From positions 992,001-1,056,000 of the forward strand of contig NZ_JAJFZL010000001.1 of NCBI RefSeq assembly GCF_020733635.1: a stretch of 64,000 bases of DNA. The letters run 5' to 3'. The notes under the pieces were generated by a model, which worked only from the letters and a program-made list of their open reading frames with translations, had not been told where the DNA came from and did no database searches. A program made the position numbers and the translations under genes. Source of the stretch: Nocardia spumae (lineage in GTDB: Bacteria > Actinomycetota > Actinomycetes > Mycobacteriales > Mycobacteriaceae). Position 1 is the first letter of the stretch; each line of letters opens with the position of its first letter. Below are positions 7,797 through 16,386 of the stretch, piece by piece.

Positions 7797-8990
7797 ATGA
7801 CTGATTTCAACGCCATGACCAAGGTTGTCGTTATCGGCGGCGGGTACGCCGGTGCCGTGGCGGCCAATCGGCTGCGGCTGCGTCGCGATATCGAGATCAC
7901 GCTGGTCAACCCGCGTCCGGAGTTCGTCGAGCGGATGCGGTTGCACCAGTTCGTGACCGGTACTCATGAGGCCGCTGTCGGTTACGACACGCTGCTCGGC
8001 GCGGGTGTGCGGCTGGTCGTGGATCGTGCTGTCCGCATAGATACCGTCGCCCGTAGGGTGGAACTGGGTTCGGGGCGCGCGCTCGGGTACGACTATGTGG
8101 TCTACGCGGTCGGTAGCACGGCCGTGGTGCCCGAGTCGGTGCCTGGCGCGGCTGAGTTCGCTTATCCGATCGCCGAATTCGAACACGCCCAGCGGCTGCG
8201 CGCCGCGCTGGGGGAGGTGCCCGCGCAGGCACCGATTGTCGTCGTCGGCGGCGGACTCACCGGGATAGAGACCGCCGCCGAACTCGTCGAGCATGGCCGC
8301 GCCGTCACGGTCGTGGGAGGCGGTATTTTGGCAGCGAACTTCTCGAATCCGGCCCGGCGGTCGGTGGCGAAGTGGCTGGCCGAGAACGGAGTCGAGGTGC
8401 GCGAACAGGCGCGGGTGAGCGAAGTGCGGCGTGGCGGGGTCGTATTGTCCGACGGCGATGTGCTGGCCAGTGCGATCACGATCTGGACCGCCGGATTCGG
8501 GGTGCCCGAGCTGGCATCGCGGAGCGGGCTGCGCACCGACGAACTGGGCAGGCTACTGACCGACGAGACGCTGACCAGTATCGACGACGATCGCATCGTC
8601 GCCGCCGGGGACGCGGTCGCGCCCTCGGGCCGGCCGCTGCGGATGAGCTGTTATGCCGCCCAGCCCTTGGGCGCCCAGGCCGCCGACAACGTGCTGGCCC
8701 GCATCGCGGGGTCCGAACCCAGCGTGCTGGACGTGGCCTTCGTAGCGTGCACCGTAGGTTTGGGCAGCCGCGCGGGTGCGATGCAGTTCAGCCGTCGTGA
8801 CGACACACCCGTGCCGATGTACATCGGCGGGCGCGTGGCCGGGCGGATCAAGGAGCGGGTGGGACTCGCGGGCCCGATCGGGACCATCCGCAAGGAGGCC
8901 CGCAAGCCCGGCGCGATCCCCTCCTTCATGGGCTTGGGCAGGCGCAGGGAATTGCGCGGAGCCGCACCGGAGGGGGGCGCGCGGCCGTGA
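7797..8990 (+). CDS. NAD(P)/FAD-dependent oxidoreductase (NDH-2-like)
   Basis: The protein is 397 aa. FAD-binding motif VVVIGGGYAGAVAANRL is at the N-terminus. A second GxGxxG fold (IVVVGGGLTGIETAAEL) is at about residue 145. The closing FAD motif is DRIVAAGDAVAPSG. This is the layout of NADH dehydrogenase type II/AIF-like flavoproteins, though the C-terminal membrane anchor of true Ndh is not evident. The start is uncertain: ATG at 7797 (MTDFNAMTK) or ATG at 7815 (MTKVVVIGG) are both reasonable. The stop overlaps the start of the ECF41 sigma gene by GTGA. ECF41 genes are often paired with redox genes, so this is probably the factor's partner or target. Confidence 0.85.
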   Translation: MTDFNAMTKVVVIGGGYAGAVAANRLRLRRDIEITLVNPRPEFVERMRLHQFVTGTHEAAVGYDTLLGAGVRLVVDRAVRIDTVARRVELGSGRALGYDYVVYAVGSTAVVPESVPGAAEFAYPIAEFEHAQRLRAALGEVPAQAPIVVVGGGLTGIETAAELVEHGRAVTVVGGGILAANFSNPARRSVAKWLAENGVEVREQARVSEVRRGGVVLSDGDVLASAITIWTAGFGVPELASRSGLRTDELGRLLTDETLTSIDDDRIVAAGDAVAPSGRPLRMSCYAAQPLGAQAADNVLARIAGSEPSVLDVAFVACTVGLGSRAGAMQFSRRDDTPVPMYIGGRVAGRIKERVGLAGPIGTIRKEARKPGAIPSFMGLGRRRELRGAAPEGGARP

Positions 8991-9907
8991 CCGCCACCGA
9001 CGAGCACACCGAGCGTTTCCTGCACCTGCGACCGCTGCTGTTCACCATAGTCTACGAAATCCTCGGCTCGGCAACCGAAGCCGACGATGTGCTGCAGGAC
9101 AGCTATCTACGGTGGCGGCGGGTGGACCTGTCCACCGTCCGTGACACGAAATCCTATCTGGCTCAAATGGTCACCCGGCAGGCTCTGAACGTGTTGCGGG
9201 CCAGTGCCAGCCGCCGCGAGGAGTACGTCGGCCCGTGGTTGCCCGAGCCGCTGCTGCTCGCCGACGGCGACGCCTCGAGCGATGTGGTGCTCACCGAGTC
9301 GGTCTCGATGGGGATGCTGGTGGTGCTGGAAACGCTCACCCCCACCGAGCGGGCGGTCTTCGTGCTGCGCGAGGTCTTCGGCTTCGACTACGACGAAATC
9401 GCTTCCGCCACGGGCAAATCCGTCGACGCCGTGCATCAGACGGCCCGTCGCGCCCGCAACCACGTGCAAGCCCGCCGCAAGCGGTACGCCCCGGTCGATA
9501 CCGCTCGAACCGCAGCGGTCACCGAACGCTTCATAACAGCCGCGACCACCGGGGACATGACAGGTTTACTGTCGATGCTCGCGCCGGATATCACCTGGAC
9601 TACCGACAGCGGCGGCAAGGTGACCGCGCTGCCGGACCTGGTCATCGCCGGCGCCGAACGGGTGGGTGCGATTCTCATGGCGGTCTTCCGATACGCGCAG
9701 CGGCGACCGCAGGTACGCATCGAGACAATGAACTGCAACAGCCAACCAGCACTCGCGTGCTATATCGACGACAAACTGGAAGCCCTCCTCGTCTTCGACA
9801 TCGCCGACGACAAGATCATCAACGGCTACGGCATCCGCAACCCCGACAAACTGGCCACCCTCGCGATCCCCCGCGCAATCAGTCGCACCGAAACACCCAC
9901 GGCGTAA
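8987..9907 (+). CDS. ECF41-family RNA polymerase sigma factor (SigJ-like)
   Basis: The protein is 306 aa, longer than normal ECF factors because of a fused SnoaL-like C-terminal domain. Sigma region 2 is at about residues 10-75 (VYEILGSATEADDVLQDSYL). Region 4 is at about 115-160 (LTPTERAVFVLREVFGFDYD). The NTF2-like domain is at about 170-290. ECF41 regulatory signatures are present: DSGGK at 207-211 (canonical DGGGK) and NPDKL at 285-289. In this family the C-terminal domain replaces an anti-sigma factor and modulates activity. GTG at 8987 overlaps the upstream TGA, so translation is coupled to the FAD oxidoreductase. Confidence 0.92.
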   Translation: MTATDEHTERFLHLRPLLFTIVYEILGSATEADDVLQDSYLRWRRVDLSTVRDTKSYLAQMVTRQALNVLRASASRREEYVGPWLPEPLLLADGDASSDVVLTESVSMGMLVVLETLTPTERAVFVLREVFGFDYDEIASATGKSVDAVHQTARRARNHVQARRKRYAPVDTARTAAVTERFITAATTGDMTGLLSMLAPDITWTTDSGGKVTALPDLVIAGAERVGAILMAVFRYAQRRPQVRIETMNCNSQPALACYIDDKLEALLVFDIADDKIINGYGIRNPDKLATLAIPRAISRTETPTA

Positions 9908-10152
9908 TCCCTACCCCGCACGTTGCCCGCGGGGCGCGCTCGCCGTCATACCGCTCGATGCGGAGGGACGATCCTGCGGTCAGCGTCTCGGTGCATGCCC
10001 GGCCGGGGCCCGAGGGGTCCGCTCGGACCGAGTCGGGCGTGGTGTCGCGCAACCGACGGGGTGGCATTCGAGGCTCGGCTGCGTCCGGTGCGCGATACTC
10101 TCCGCGTGGTCGAGACGGATGACGCGATCGGTGACGGTGCGGGGGTGCGCTC

Positions 10153-10893
10153 ATGACCGCCGGATATACCGCTGCCGAGGTGGCACGGGCCGTGGACGAG
10201 GCGGCGGATCCGGAGCGGGTGGCCGTGTTGCGGGGCTTCTTCAAGACCGGGCCCGGTGAATACGGCGAAGGTGATGTCTTCGTCGGCGTCACCGTGCCGA
10301 AGTCGCGGGCCATTGCCAAACGGTTTGCGGCGCTGCCGCTCCCGGAGATCGAGACATTGCTGGCGAGCGAGGTGCACGAGTGCCGCTTCGTCGCGCTGGT
10401 GATCGCGAACAATGCCATGACGAAAGCCGGGAAACCGCGGACCCGCGACGAGGCGGCCCAGCGTGAACTCGTCGACATGTATCTGACCGCCGTGCGCGGT
10501 GGCCGGGTGAACAACTGGGATCTGGTCGATGTATCGGCCGAGAACATCCTCGGGCCGTGGCTGCTGGAGCGGCCGCGTGATCTGCTCGACGAACTGGCAC
10601 AGGCGGATTCGCTGTGGGAGCGCCGAGTCGCGCTGCTGACCACCTTCGCGTTCATCAAGGCCGGAGACGCCTCCACGACCGTCGAACTGTGCGAGCGGCT
10701 ACTGCACGACCGGCGCGATCTGATCCAGAAGGCGGTCGGCTGGATGCTGCGCGAGGTGGGCAAGCGCATCGACCGCACCCTGCTGACGGGTTTCCTGGAC
10801 GAGCACGCCCAGGACATGGGCCGCACCGCGCTGAGCTACGCGACCGAGCACCTCGACCCCACCGTGCGAGCGGCCTATCGCGCTCGGCGATAG
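10153..10893 (+). CDS. DNA alkylation repair protein, AlkD-like
   Basis: The protein is 246 aa, the usual size of AlkD HEAT-repeat glycosylases that excise bulky or cationic alkylated bases. Typical segments are FFKTGPGEYGEGDVFVGVTV, NNWDLVDVSA, LWERRVALLTTFAFIK and LIQKAVGWMLREVGKR. These contain the Trp/Asp/Arg residues of the family's DNA-binding face. ATG at 10153 has a weak GGGGG seven bases upstream. It converges on kshB with only 11 bases between stop codons. The 245 bases upstream (9908-10152) hold no convincing gene. Confidence 0.9.
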   Translation: MTAGYTAAEVARAVDEAADPERVAVLRGFFKTGPGEYGEGDVFVGVTVPKSRAIAKRFAALPLPEIETLLASEVHECRFVALVIANNAMTKAGKPRTRDEAAQRELVDMYLTAVRGGRVNNWDLVDVSAENILGPWLLERPRDLLDELAQADSLWERRVALLTTFAFIKAGDASTTVELCERLLHDRRDLIQKAVGWMLREVGKRIDRTLLTGFLDEHAQDMGRTALSYATEHLDPTVRAAYRARR

Positions 10894-10904
10894 AACACGA
10901 GAAC

Positions 10905-11966
10905 TCAGAACTGGATCTTCAGATGATCGGTGACCGGATGCGCCTGGCAGCCGAGGATGTATCCGGCCTCGATGTCCTCCGGGTCGAGGATCTCCGAATT
11001 GTCCATCTCCACCTTGCCTTCCAGCACGGTGCAGGCGCAGGAGCCGCATTCGCCCTCCTGGCAGGAGTACGGAACGTCGAGTCCCTTGGCGAGCATGATG
11101 TCGACCAGGGTCTGGCGTCGCGGCCACTGCATGGAGTGGGTCTCGCCGTCGAGTTCGACCTCGACGGTGGCGGCGTCGGCGGACTCCTCCTCGCTCACCT
11201 CGGCCGGCGCGGTGTCGGCGAACGGGTCGCCGGACAGCGAGTTGAACACCTCGGCGTGCGTGCGGTTGCGCGGCACCTCCAGCTGCGCCAAGGCGTCGTG
11301 CACCCGGTCCATGAACGCCTTGGGGCCGCACATGAAGGCGCGGTAGCCGGTGTAGGGCGCGCACAGCGCGGCCAGGCCATCGGCGGTGGGGAGGCCCTGC
11401 AGGGGTTCCAGCCAGTGCACCACCACCAGCCGCTGCGAATTCTTGTCGGTGAGTTCGCGCAGTTCCTCGGCGAAGATGACGGATTCGGCATCCCGATTGG
11501 CGTACACCAGCACGATCCGGCCGCTGCCGCGCGCGAGCGCGGACTTCAGGATCGACATCACCGGGGTGACACCGCTACCGGCCGCGAACAGCAGCAGATC
11601 CTCGTCGAGATCCTTCGGCGTGAAGATGCCCGAGGGCGGCAGCACCTCGATCTCGTCGCCGGCTTTGACGTTGTCGCACACCCAGTTCGACGCGTAGCCG
11701 TCGACAGTGCGCTTGATGGTGACCTTGGGTTGATTATCGGTGTGCGGCGAGCTGGCCAGGGAATAGCAGCGCGCGACCGAACCGGTGCGATCGCTCGGAA
11801 TGCGCAGTGTCAGGAACTGGCCGGGTGAGTAGGCGAACCGTTCGCGCAGCTCCTCCGGCACGTCGAAGACCAGCGAGCAGGCGTCGGCCGTCTCGTTGAC
11901 GACAGCGGCGACCCGCAGCACGGCCGATCGTGAGCTGTGCGGTACGACGGGATCGACGGTGGTCAT
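10905..11966 (-). CDS. kshB: 3-ketosteroid 9-alpha-hydroxylase reductase component, KshB-like
   Basis: The protein is 353 aa. It is a three-domain reductase that takes electrons from NADH through FAD and a plant-type [2Fe-2S] cluster to the oxygenase KshA in steroid ring B opening. FAD motif RCYSLASSP is at 66-74. The NAD motif AAGSGVTPVMS is at about 128-138. The C-terminal ferredoxin has Cys302, Cys307, Cys310 (CQEGECGSC) and Cys340 (LGCQAHP). The order and length match M. tuberculosis KshB (Rv3571). GAGAGG precedes ATG at 11966. A perfect KstR-type dyad lies 47 bases upstream, which supports the steroid role. KshA is not in the window. A phenylacetate- or phenol-type reductase is the alternative. 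Confidence 0.85.
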   Translation of the reverse strand: MTTVDPVVPHSSRSAVLRVAAVVNETADACSLVFDVPEELRERFAYSPGQFLTLRIPSDRTGSVARCYSLASSPHTDNQPKVTIKRTVDGYASNWVCDNVKAGDEIEVLPPSGIFTPKDLDEDLLLFAAGSGVTPVMSILKSALARGSGRIVLVYANRDAESVIFAEELRELTDKNSQRLVVVHWLEPLQGLPTADGLAALCAPYTGYRAFMCGPKAFMDRVHDALAQLEVPRNRTHAEVFNSLSGDPFADTAPAEVSEEESADAATVEVELDGETHSMQWPRRQTLVDIMLAKGLDVPYSCQEGECGSCACTVLEGKVEMDNSEILDPEDIEAGYILGCQAHPVTDHLKIQF

Positions 11967-12012
11967 GGTGTCCTCTCGGGCCGAGCGTGCAGCGACATCA
12001 GAGCATGGAAAC

Positions 12013-12026
12013 TAGAACATGTTCTA
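12013..12026 (-). promoter_or_regulatory. KstR-type operator upstream of kshB
   Basis: TAGAACATGTTCTA is a perfect 14-bp dyad that fits TnnAACnnGTTnnA. It lies in the 62-bp gap between the end of the TetR gene and the kshB start. In mycobacteria kshB belongs to the KstR cholesterol regulon, so this is the expected operator. Confidence 0.8.
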
Positions 12027-12028
12027 AT

Positions 12029-12652
12029 TTATGATACGTGCCCGTCCCGCTGCCGGACAAGCTGGGCCTCCAGGCCGGCGATCAGCACCTCCATGCCGAA
12101 GTCGTAGGAGTACTTGCCGCGCAGATCGCCCATATGCTTGACGGCCCGCTCGACCGGCTCGGGAAGCGGCATGTCGACCAGTGCGGATCGGTCTCGCGGA
12201 TTGACCCGCGCCCGGCCGAACAGATAGGTGTGAATCGTGGCATACGCCGCGAGCACATTGCGATCGTCGAAGCCGGCGTCGGACAGGATCTCCATCACAG
12301 CGGCGATCAGGTCGAGCTGTTTTCCTAGTGTCTGTTCGATCAGCACATCGCCCAGTCCTGGGTGTTTGCGCAGCTTTTCGTCGATCTGGTCGATGAGTTC
12401 GCGTAGTCGCTGCTGCCAGGTGCCGAACTCCGGTGGCGGGGTGCGCACCCCGGTCAGCGCCGCACTGGCCACCAGATCCAGCAGTTCGCGTTTGTCGGCG
12501 ACGTAGTAGTAGGGCGCCATCGGGGAGACGCCGAGTTCGCGGGAGAGCCGGCGCATCGACAGCTTCTCCACTCCGTCGGCGCGCACCACGCGCAATGCGG
12601 CCTCGACGATCTCGGCTTCCGAGAGTGTGTTGCCGCCCCCGCTCGTCTGCAT
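12029..12652 (-). CDS. TetR-family transcriptional regulator with TetR-like C-terminal domain
   Basis: The protein is 207 aa from ATG at 12652 (MQTSGGGNTLSEAEI). The helix-turn-helix is VEKLSMRRLSRELGVSPMAP followed by YYYVADKRELLDLV. The C-terminal part (ETL..QLDLIAAVMEILSDAGF, YLFGRARV) resembles the tetracycline-repressor C-terminal group. It does not resemble MftR or KstR. ATG at 12667 (MGVGRMQTS), preceded by GAGGTGGC, is an alternative start. The gene lies on the same strand just upstream of kshB, but the operator between them suggests kshB also has its own promoter. Confidence 0.88.
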   Translation of the reverse strand: MQTSGGGNTLSEAEIVEAALRVVRADGVEKLSMRRLSRELGVSPMAPYYYVADKRELLDLVASAALTGVRTPPPEFGTWQQRLRELIDQIDEKLRKHPGLGDVLIEQTLGKQLDLIAAVMEILSDAGFDDRNVLAAYATIHTYLFGRARVNPRDRSALVDMPLPEPVERAVKHMGDLRGKYSYDFGMEVLIAGLEAQLVRQRDGHVS

Positions 12653-13025
12653 CCGTCCTACTCCCATGCCACCTCGAGAACTGCCGCAGCCCGCCCGACG
12701 GACACCCGTCACCTGCTGTTCAACGTGCTTGTCTTCCGCAGTCTAGAGTGCCTGTTCGCCGTGCTGGTCCGGTACAGGGGGGTGAGCGGTGGGTGCGTGC
12801 ACCGTCGTTCGAACCGAGGGTTAGCCAACGATGAGCCAGAGCGTCGTGTGATTCGGTCGGTCGCCCGGTGATCGAATGTTGCCGTGCGATAGCTAGATTC
12901 CGTACACCGTCATTGACAAGCGGCAACGCCGGACGCTGTGGATAGCGGTCGATTTCGTATCGAATTCGGCCCGTTTTTTTCGACAGGGGATGTCCGGAGG
13001 GCGGTTAGCGCATAGCATTCCTGGA
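12653..13025. other. 373-bp divergent spacer between TetR and mftF
   Basis: No gene is supported here. TTGACA at 12913-12918 is a good -35 box for mftF, with a weak TGTGGA (12937-12942) at 18-bp spacing as -10. A TTCGAAC near 12810 recalls a tRNA T-loop, but its flanks do not pair. Confidence 0.4.
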
Positions 13026-14423
13026 ATGCGCCATGATCGACTGCCCAACGGGTTCGGGGTGCGAATCGATCCTCGGGTGCGCACCTACTCCGGTGGACGG
13101 CTCTTGGTCGGTGGCTCGCCGACGAGGTTGCTGAAACTTGCTCCGGATGCGGCCGCCCTGATCGGTGACGGGTATCTCGAAGTGACGGACCCCAAGTCCG
13201 CGGTGGTTGCCAGACGGCTGCTCGACTCCGGGGTGGCCAACCCGCGTCCACGCCTGCTGCCCGCGCCCGAGGATGTGACCGTCGTGGTGCCGCACTGCAA
13301 CGACGCCGCGGGGCTGCGCCGGCTGCTGTCCACGCTGCGTGGGCACAGCGTCGTGGTGGTGGACGACGGTTCCGACCGTCCGGTCCGGATTCCGCGCACC
13401 GGCGGACGCTGCCGGGTGACCGTGCTGCGGCACGATTCCCGCCAGGGGGTGGTCGCCGCCCGTAATGCCGGGTTACATGCCGCCACAACGGAGTTCGTGG
13501 CGTTCCTGGACTCCGATGTGGTGCCGCGCGCGGGCTGGCTGGAGGTGATGCTGGGCCATTTCAGCGATCCCGAGGTGGCGCTGGTCGCGCCACGCATCGT
13601 GGCGCGCGAACCGGATACGAGTGTGCTGGGCCGCTACGAGAGTGCGCGCTCCTCGCTGGATTTCGGCCGCCGTGAAACCGCCGTCAGTTCCCGCGGCGCG
13701 GTGTCCTACGCACCCGGGGCGGCGCTGCTGGTGCGGCGGCACGCACTGCTCGCCGAGGGGGGCTTCGACGAGCAGATGCGGTCGGCCGCCGATATCGATC
13801 TGTGCTGGCGACTCGAGCGCGCCGGCTGGCGGCTGCGCTACGAACCCGCCGCGCACGTGGCCTGTGACCAGCCGGCCTCGTTCGGTAAGTGGTTCGGACG
13901 CAAGGTATCTCACGGCGCGGGCGCGGCCCCGCTGGCCCGGCGGCACGCCGGGATGGTGGCGCCGCTGTCGGTGCCGTTCTGGACGGTCGCCGCGACGGCG
14001 CTGCTGGCCACCGCTTCGCGGGCCGGCATGCTGGGTGGTATCGCCACCCTGGTGGCCGCCCTGATCCGGCTGCGGCGCGTCTTCGCCGAACTCGACAACC
14101 CGACCCGGGTGGCGGCGATACATCTGGCTCGCGGCTTCTCCGCGGGGGTGTGGCGCATCGTCTCGGCGCTGTGCCGGCACTACTGGCCGGTGACCGTGCT
14201 GGCGATGATCGCCTCGCGCCGGATCCGGCGGCTGGCGGTGGCTCTGGCGATCGCGGACGGGCTGGCCGATTGGTTCACCCATCGCGATACCGGCGGCCTG
14301 GATCCCTTCCGCTATCTGCTGTGCAAGCGGCTCGACGACATCGCCTACGGGACCGGATTGTGGTCCGGCGCCATCCGCGCCCGCAATGTGGCGGCGCTAC
14401 GGCCGGCGGTCCCCCGGCATTGA
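13026..14423 (+). CDS. mftF: Mycofactocin-type glycosyltransferase MftF
   Basis: The protein is 465 aa. MftF adds beta-1,4-linked glucose to premycofactocin in mycobacteria. The N-terminus has the family's signature, [14 protein letters not shown] followed by [19 protein letters not shown] family 2 domain follows: [25 protein letters not shown], and the DxD in [13 protein letters not shown] later [14 protein letters not shown] holds the catalytic region. Hydrophobic segments at about 320-400 suggest membrane attachment. I chose ATG at 13026 because the conserved LPNGF follows within six residues; ATG at 12990 is longer. No mftA, B, C, D or E is found in the window, so it is an orphan here. 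The position downstream of tuf matches Rv0696. Confidence 0.9.
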   Translation: MRHDRLPNGFGVRIDPRVRTYSGGRLLVGGSPTRLLKLAPDAAALIGDGYLEVTDPKSAVVARRLLDSGVANPRPRLLPAPEDVTVVVPHCNDAAGLRRLLSTLRGHSVVVVDDGSDRPVRIPRTGGRCRVTVLRHDSRQGVVAARNAGLHAATTEFVAFLDSDVVPRAGWLEVMLGHFSDPEVALVAPRIVAREPDTSVLGRYESARSSLDFGRRETAVSSRGAVSYAPGAALLVRRHALLAEGGFDEQMRSAADIDLCWRLERAGWRLRYEPAAHVACDQPASFGKWFGRKVSHGAGAAPLARRHAGMVAPLSVPFWTVAATALLATASRAGMLGGIATLVAALIRLRRVFAELDNPTRVAAIHLARGFSAGVWRIVSALCRHYWPVTVLAMIASRRIRRLAVALAIADGLADWFTHRDTGGLDPFRYLLCKRLDDIAYGTGLWSGAIRARNVAALRPAVPRH

Positions 14424-14570
14424 TGGCGGGCGTCACAGCCCACCGCCGGATGCCGCCTACCTCACATTTCGCCGTGATCCCGGCACGGTGTGACCTGCCG
14501 GACAAAGCGGAAGCTTCACCCATGCCGTTCCCGACCCGCCGGTACAGTGTGGGACGGGAAAGAAAGGCAA

Positions 14571-15941
14571 ATGGTCAGCAATCTCACAGGCGATAATCGT
14601 CCAGGGCGCAGGGTCGAGCCCGGGACACAGCTCGGTGCGCTGGAAGCCTACGCCGCTCAGGCCCACGGCTACCTCAGCGTCGGGGGCGATCAGCTCAATC
14701 AGCTGCCCGGATTGCTGCGTCCGCTGGTTCTGGAGTCCTGGTTGCGCAGTGTGCGCGGCGGGGTCGATCCCATGGACATTCTCGACGGCCGCGGTCTGCG
14801 CGGTGCCGATCTGCAGCGCTATCGCGACAACCATCCGATTGCCGCGGTGATGCCGCTGGTCGACAAACTACTGCTGCAGGATGCGACCGGAATCGGTTTG
14901 ATCGTGGTGATCGCCGATCAGTTCGGCCGGGTGCTGTCGGTACACGGCAACCCGGACCGGGTGGAAGCGGCGGCCGAGGTCGGCCTCCGGGAAGGCGACG
15001 ATCTGTCCGAGCGCCGCATCGGCACCAATGCCGTCGGCCTGGTGGTCCGCACCGGCCGTGCCACCTGGATCCACGGGCCGGAACACTTCCTGCACCGGAT
15101 GCATCAGATCACCGGAGCGGCCGCACCCGTGCACGATCCGGACGGGCGTCTGGTGGGGGTGCTGATGATCGCGGGCGGGGTGCGCGTCGCCCGGCCGGAG
15201 ATCCTGGCCCTGGTGAAGGCCGCGGCCACCGCGGCCGAGATGGATCTGGTGCTGTCGGCGGTGCGGACCGAACAGCGTGGCGCACATCGTCGCGCGGTGC
15301 CCGGCCATTCGGCGCCGCGGCCCGCCGGCCGGTTGGCGCTGGAGGTGCTGGGGCTGGGGCAGCCGCAGTTGTCGGTCGATGGTGAGCGAATCGCGTTGTC
15401 GCAGCGGCACGCCGAGATCCTGCTGCTGCTGGCCGAACATTCCGAGGGGCTGTCGGCCGATCATCTGGCACTGCTGCTCGACGACACCGATCTCGACAAC
15501 GCCACCATCCGGGCGGCCATGTCGCGATTGCGTTCCGTGGTCGGTCCCGACGTCTTCGGCTCACGGCCCTATCGATTGCGGGTGCCGGTGTCCACCGATG
15601 TGGAGGCGCTGCGGGCGGCGCTGGATTCCGGTGATGTGCACAGCGCGGTCCGCCATTACACCGGTCCCGTGCTCCCGCGCTCGACCGCACCGGGAGTGAT
15701 AGACATTCGCGATGAATTGCGGGTCCGGTTGCGGACCGCTGTGTTGCGATCCGGTGACGCGGCGGTCCTGAGCCGGTGGACCTCGGGCGCCGAGGGGCGT
15801 GACGACGCCGCCGCCTGGGTGGCCTATCGGGCGACCGCCGATCGCGATTCCGCGCTGTACGCCCAGATCGAGGCCAAGATCCGGGTGCTCGATCGCCGCA
15901 TCGGCGCCGATGCAACGCAGATGCAACGTTTCGGCTCGTAG
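14571..15941 (+). CDS. GAF-domain regulator with a C-terminal winged-helix-like region
   Basis: The protein is 456 aa. An N-terminal region with LVLESWLRSVRGGVDP is typical of AcoR/GAF activators. The GAF domain is at about residues 95-215 (IGLIVVIADQFGRVLSVHGN, LSERRIGTNAVGLVVRTGRA, HQITGAAAPVHDPDGRLVGV). Residues 260-330 (LSQRHAEILLLLAEHSEGLS, NATIRAAMSRLRSVVG) look like an OmpR/BTAD-type DNA-binding segment. No AAA+ domain is present. ATG at 14571 follows AGAAAGG. It lies on the same strand upstream of the NRPS, 453 bases away, and could regulate it, but the spacer carries hairpins, so it may be separate. The ligand is unknown. Confidence 0.82.
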   Translation: MVSNLTGDNRPGRRVEPGTQLGALEAYAAQAHGYLSVGGDQLNQLPGLLRPLVLESWLRSVRGGVDPMDILDGRGLRGADLQRYRDNHPIAAVMPLVDKLLLQDATGIGLIVVIADQFGRVLSVHGNPDRVEAAAEVGLREGDDLSERRIGTNAVGLVVRTGRATWIHGPEHFLHRMHQITGAAAPVHDPDGRLVGVLMIAGGVRVARPEILALVKAAATAAEMDLVLSAVRTEQRGAHRRAVPGHSAPRPAGRLALEVLGLGQPQLSVDGERIALSQRHAEILLLLAEHSEGLSADHLALLLDDTDLDNATIRAAMSRLRSVVGPDVFGSRPYRLRVPVSTDVEALRAALDSGDVHSAVRHYTGPVLPRSTAPGVIDIRDELRVRLRTAVLRSGDAAVLSRWTSGAEGRDDAAAWVAYRATADRDSALYAQIEAKIRVLDRRIGADATQMQRFGS

Positions 15942-15954
15942 GCTCCGCGTCTGA

Positions 15955-15989
15955 AAGTGTTACGGCTCACACTTCTGGGTCACAGTGTG
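15955..15989 (+). promoter_or_regulatory. Mutually exclusive hairpins after the GAF regulator
   Basis: AAGTGT (15955-15960) can pair with ACACTT (15969-15974), or CACACT (15968-15973) can pair with AGTGTG (15984-15989). The two stems share bases, so only one can form. They may simply be a terminator, or a switch. Confidence 0.35.
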
Positions 15990-16048
15990 GTTTCGGGCAC
16001 ATCTCTGTCCGGATGTCGAGAAGTTGGACGCTAGTCCGATATTTTTTG

Positions 16049-16070
16049 AAGGATCTCATTCCTTTTTATT
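16049..16070 (+). terminator. Weak intrinsic terminator-like hairpin
   Basis: AAGGA (16049-16053) and TCCTT (16060-16064) flank a 6-base loop and are followed by TTTATT. The stem is short, but the T-run is unusual for this GC content. It could end the GAF gene transcript or attenuate the NRPS transcript. Confidence 0.4.
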
Positions 16071-16125
16071 AGTCTTCGGCCTAGTGTTCGCTGCATGACA
16101 CGGTGCGCGAGGCGCAACCGACGAG

Positions 16126-16224
16126 ATGCAGGAGATGAGGCCGCGGAACTCGCGGGCCGTGATGTTGGAGGACGTCGAGTTCGAGGATGATCCGGTGACC
16201 ATCAGGGTTCACCGAAAATACTGA
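16126..16224 (+). CDS. Possible 32-aa leader peptide
   Basis: ATG at 16126 opens a 32-codon frame with an acidic centre ([18 protein letters not shown]) that ends in TGA at 16222-16224. A second ATG at 16135 follows AGGAG with no spacer. No family is recognised, and it is neither MbtH nor a mycofactocin precursor. It may be non-coding. Confidence 0.2.
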   Translation: MQEMRPRNSRAVMLEDVEFEDDPVTIRVHRKY

Positions 16225-16380
16225 GACACAATCTATTTCGATTCTCGCACCCACGCTGTCGCGTGTGGTGTATTCGCCGAACCATCCGGGGCCACGCCGC
16301 CGCACGCGCATTCGCGCAGTGTCCGGGGCTTATTTCGTGCTGCTCGAAAAGCGTTCGGTCGCTGGGTATTTCGTCAATCG

Positions 16381-16386
16381 AGGAGG
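16381..16386 (+). promoter_or_regulatory. Ribosome binding site that decides the NRPS 1 start
   Basis: AGGAGG is a consensus Shine-Dalgarno. GTG at 16395 is eight bases downstream and GTG at 16392 five bases. This places the start well after the longest possible open frame, which begins at 16263. Confidence 0.75.

Noticed and set aside
9923..10156. Small + strand frame before the AlkD-like gene
   Set aside because: Its Arg/Gly/Pro-rich product has no recognisable features and no clear ribosome binding site.
12720..12926. Possible tRNA (TTCGAAC) or small minus-strand gene in the TetR/mftF spacer
   Set aside because: The bases around TTCGAAC do not form a 5-bp T-stem, no cloverleaf is found, and the frame looks random.
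16081..16311. 76-codon minus-strand frame in the NRPS leader
   Set aside because: It has no recognisable family or ribosome binding site and ends within the leader. It is antisense to a better small + strand candidate.
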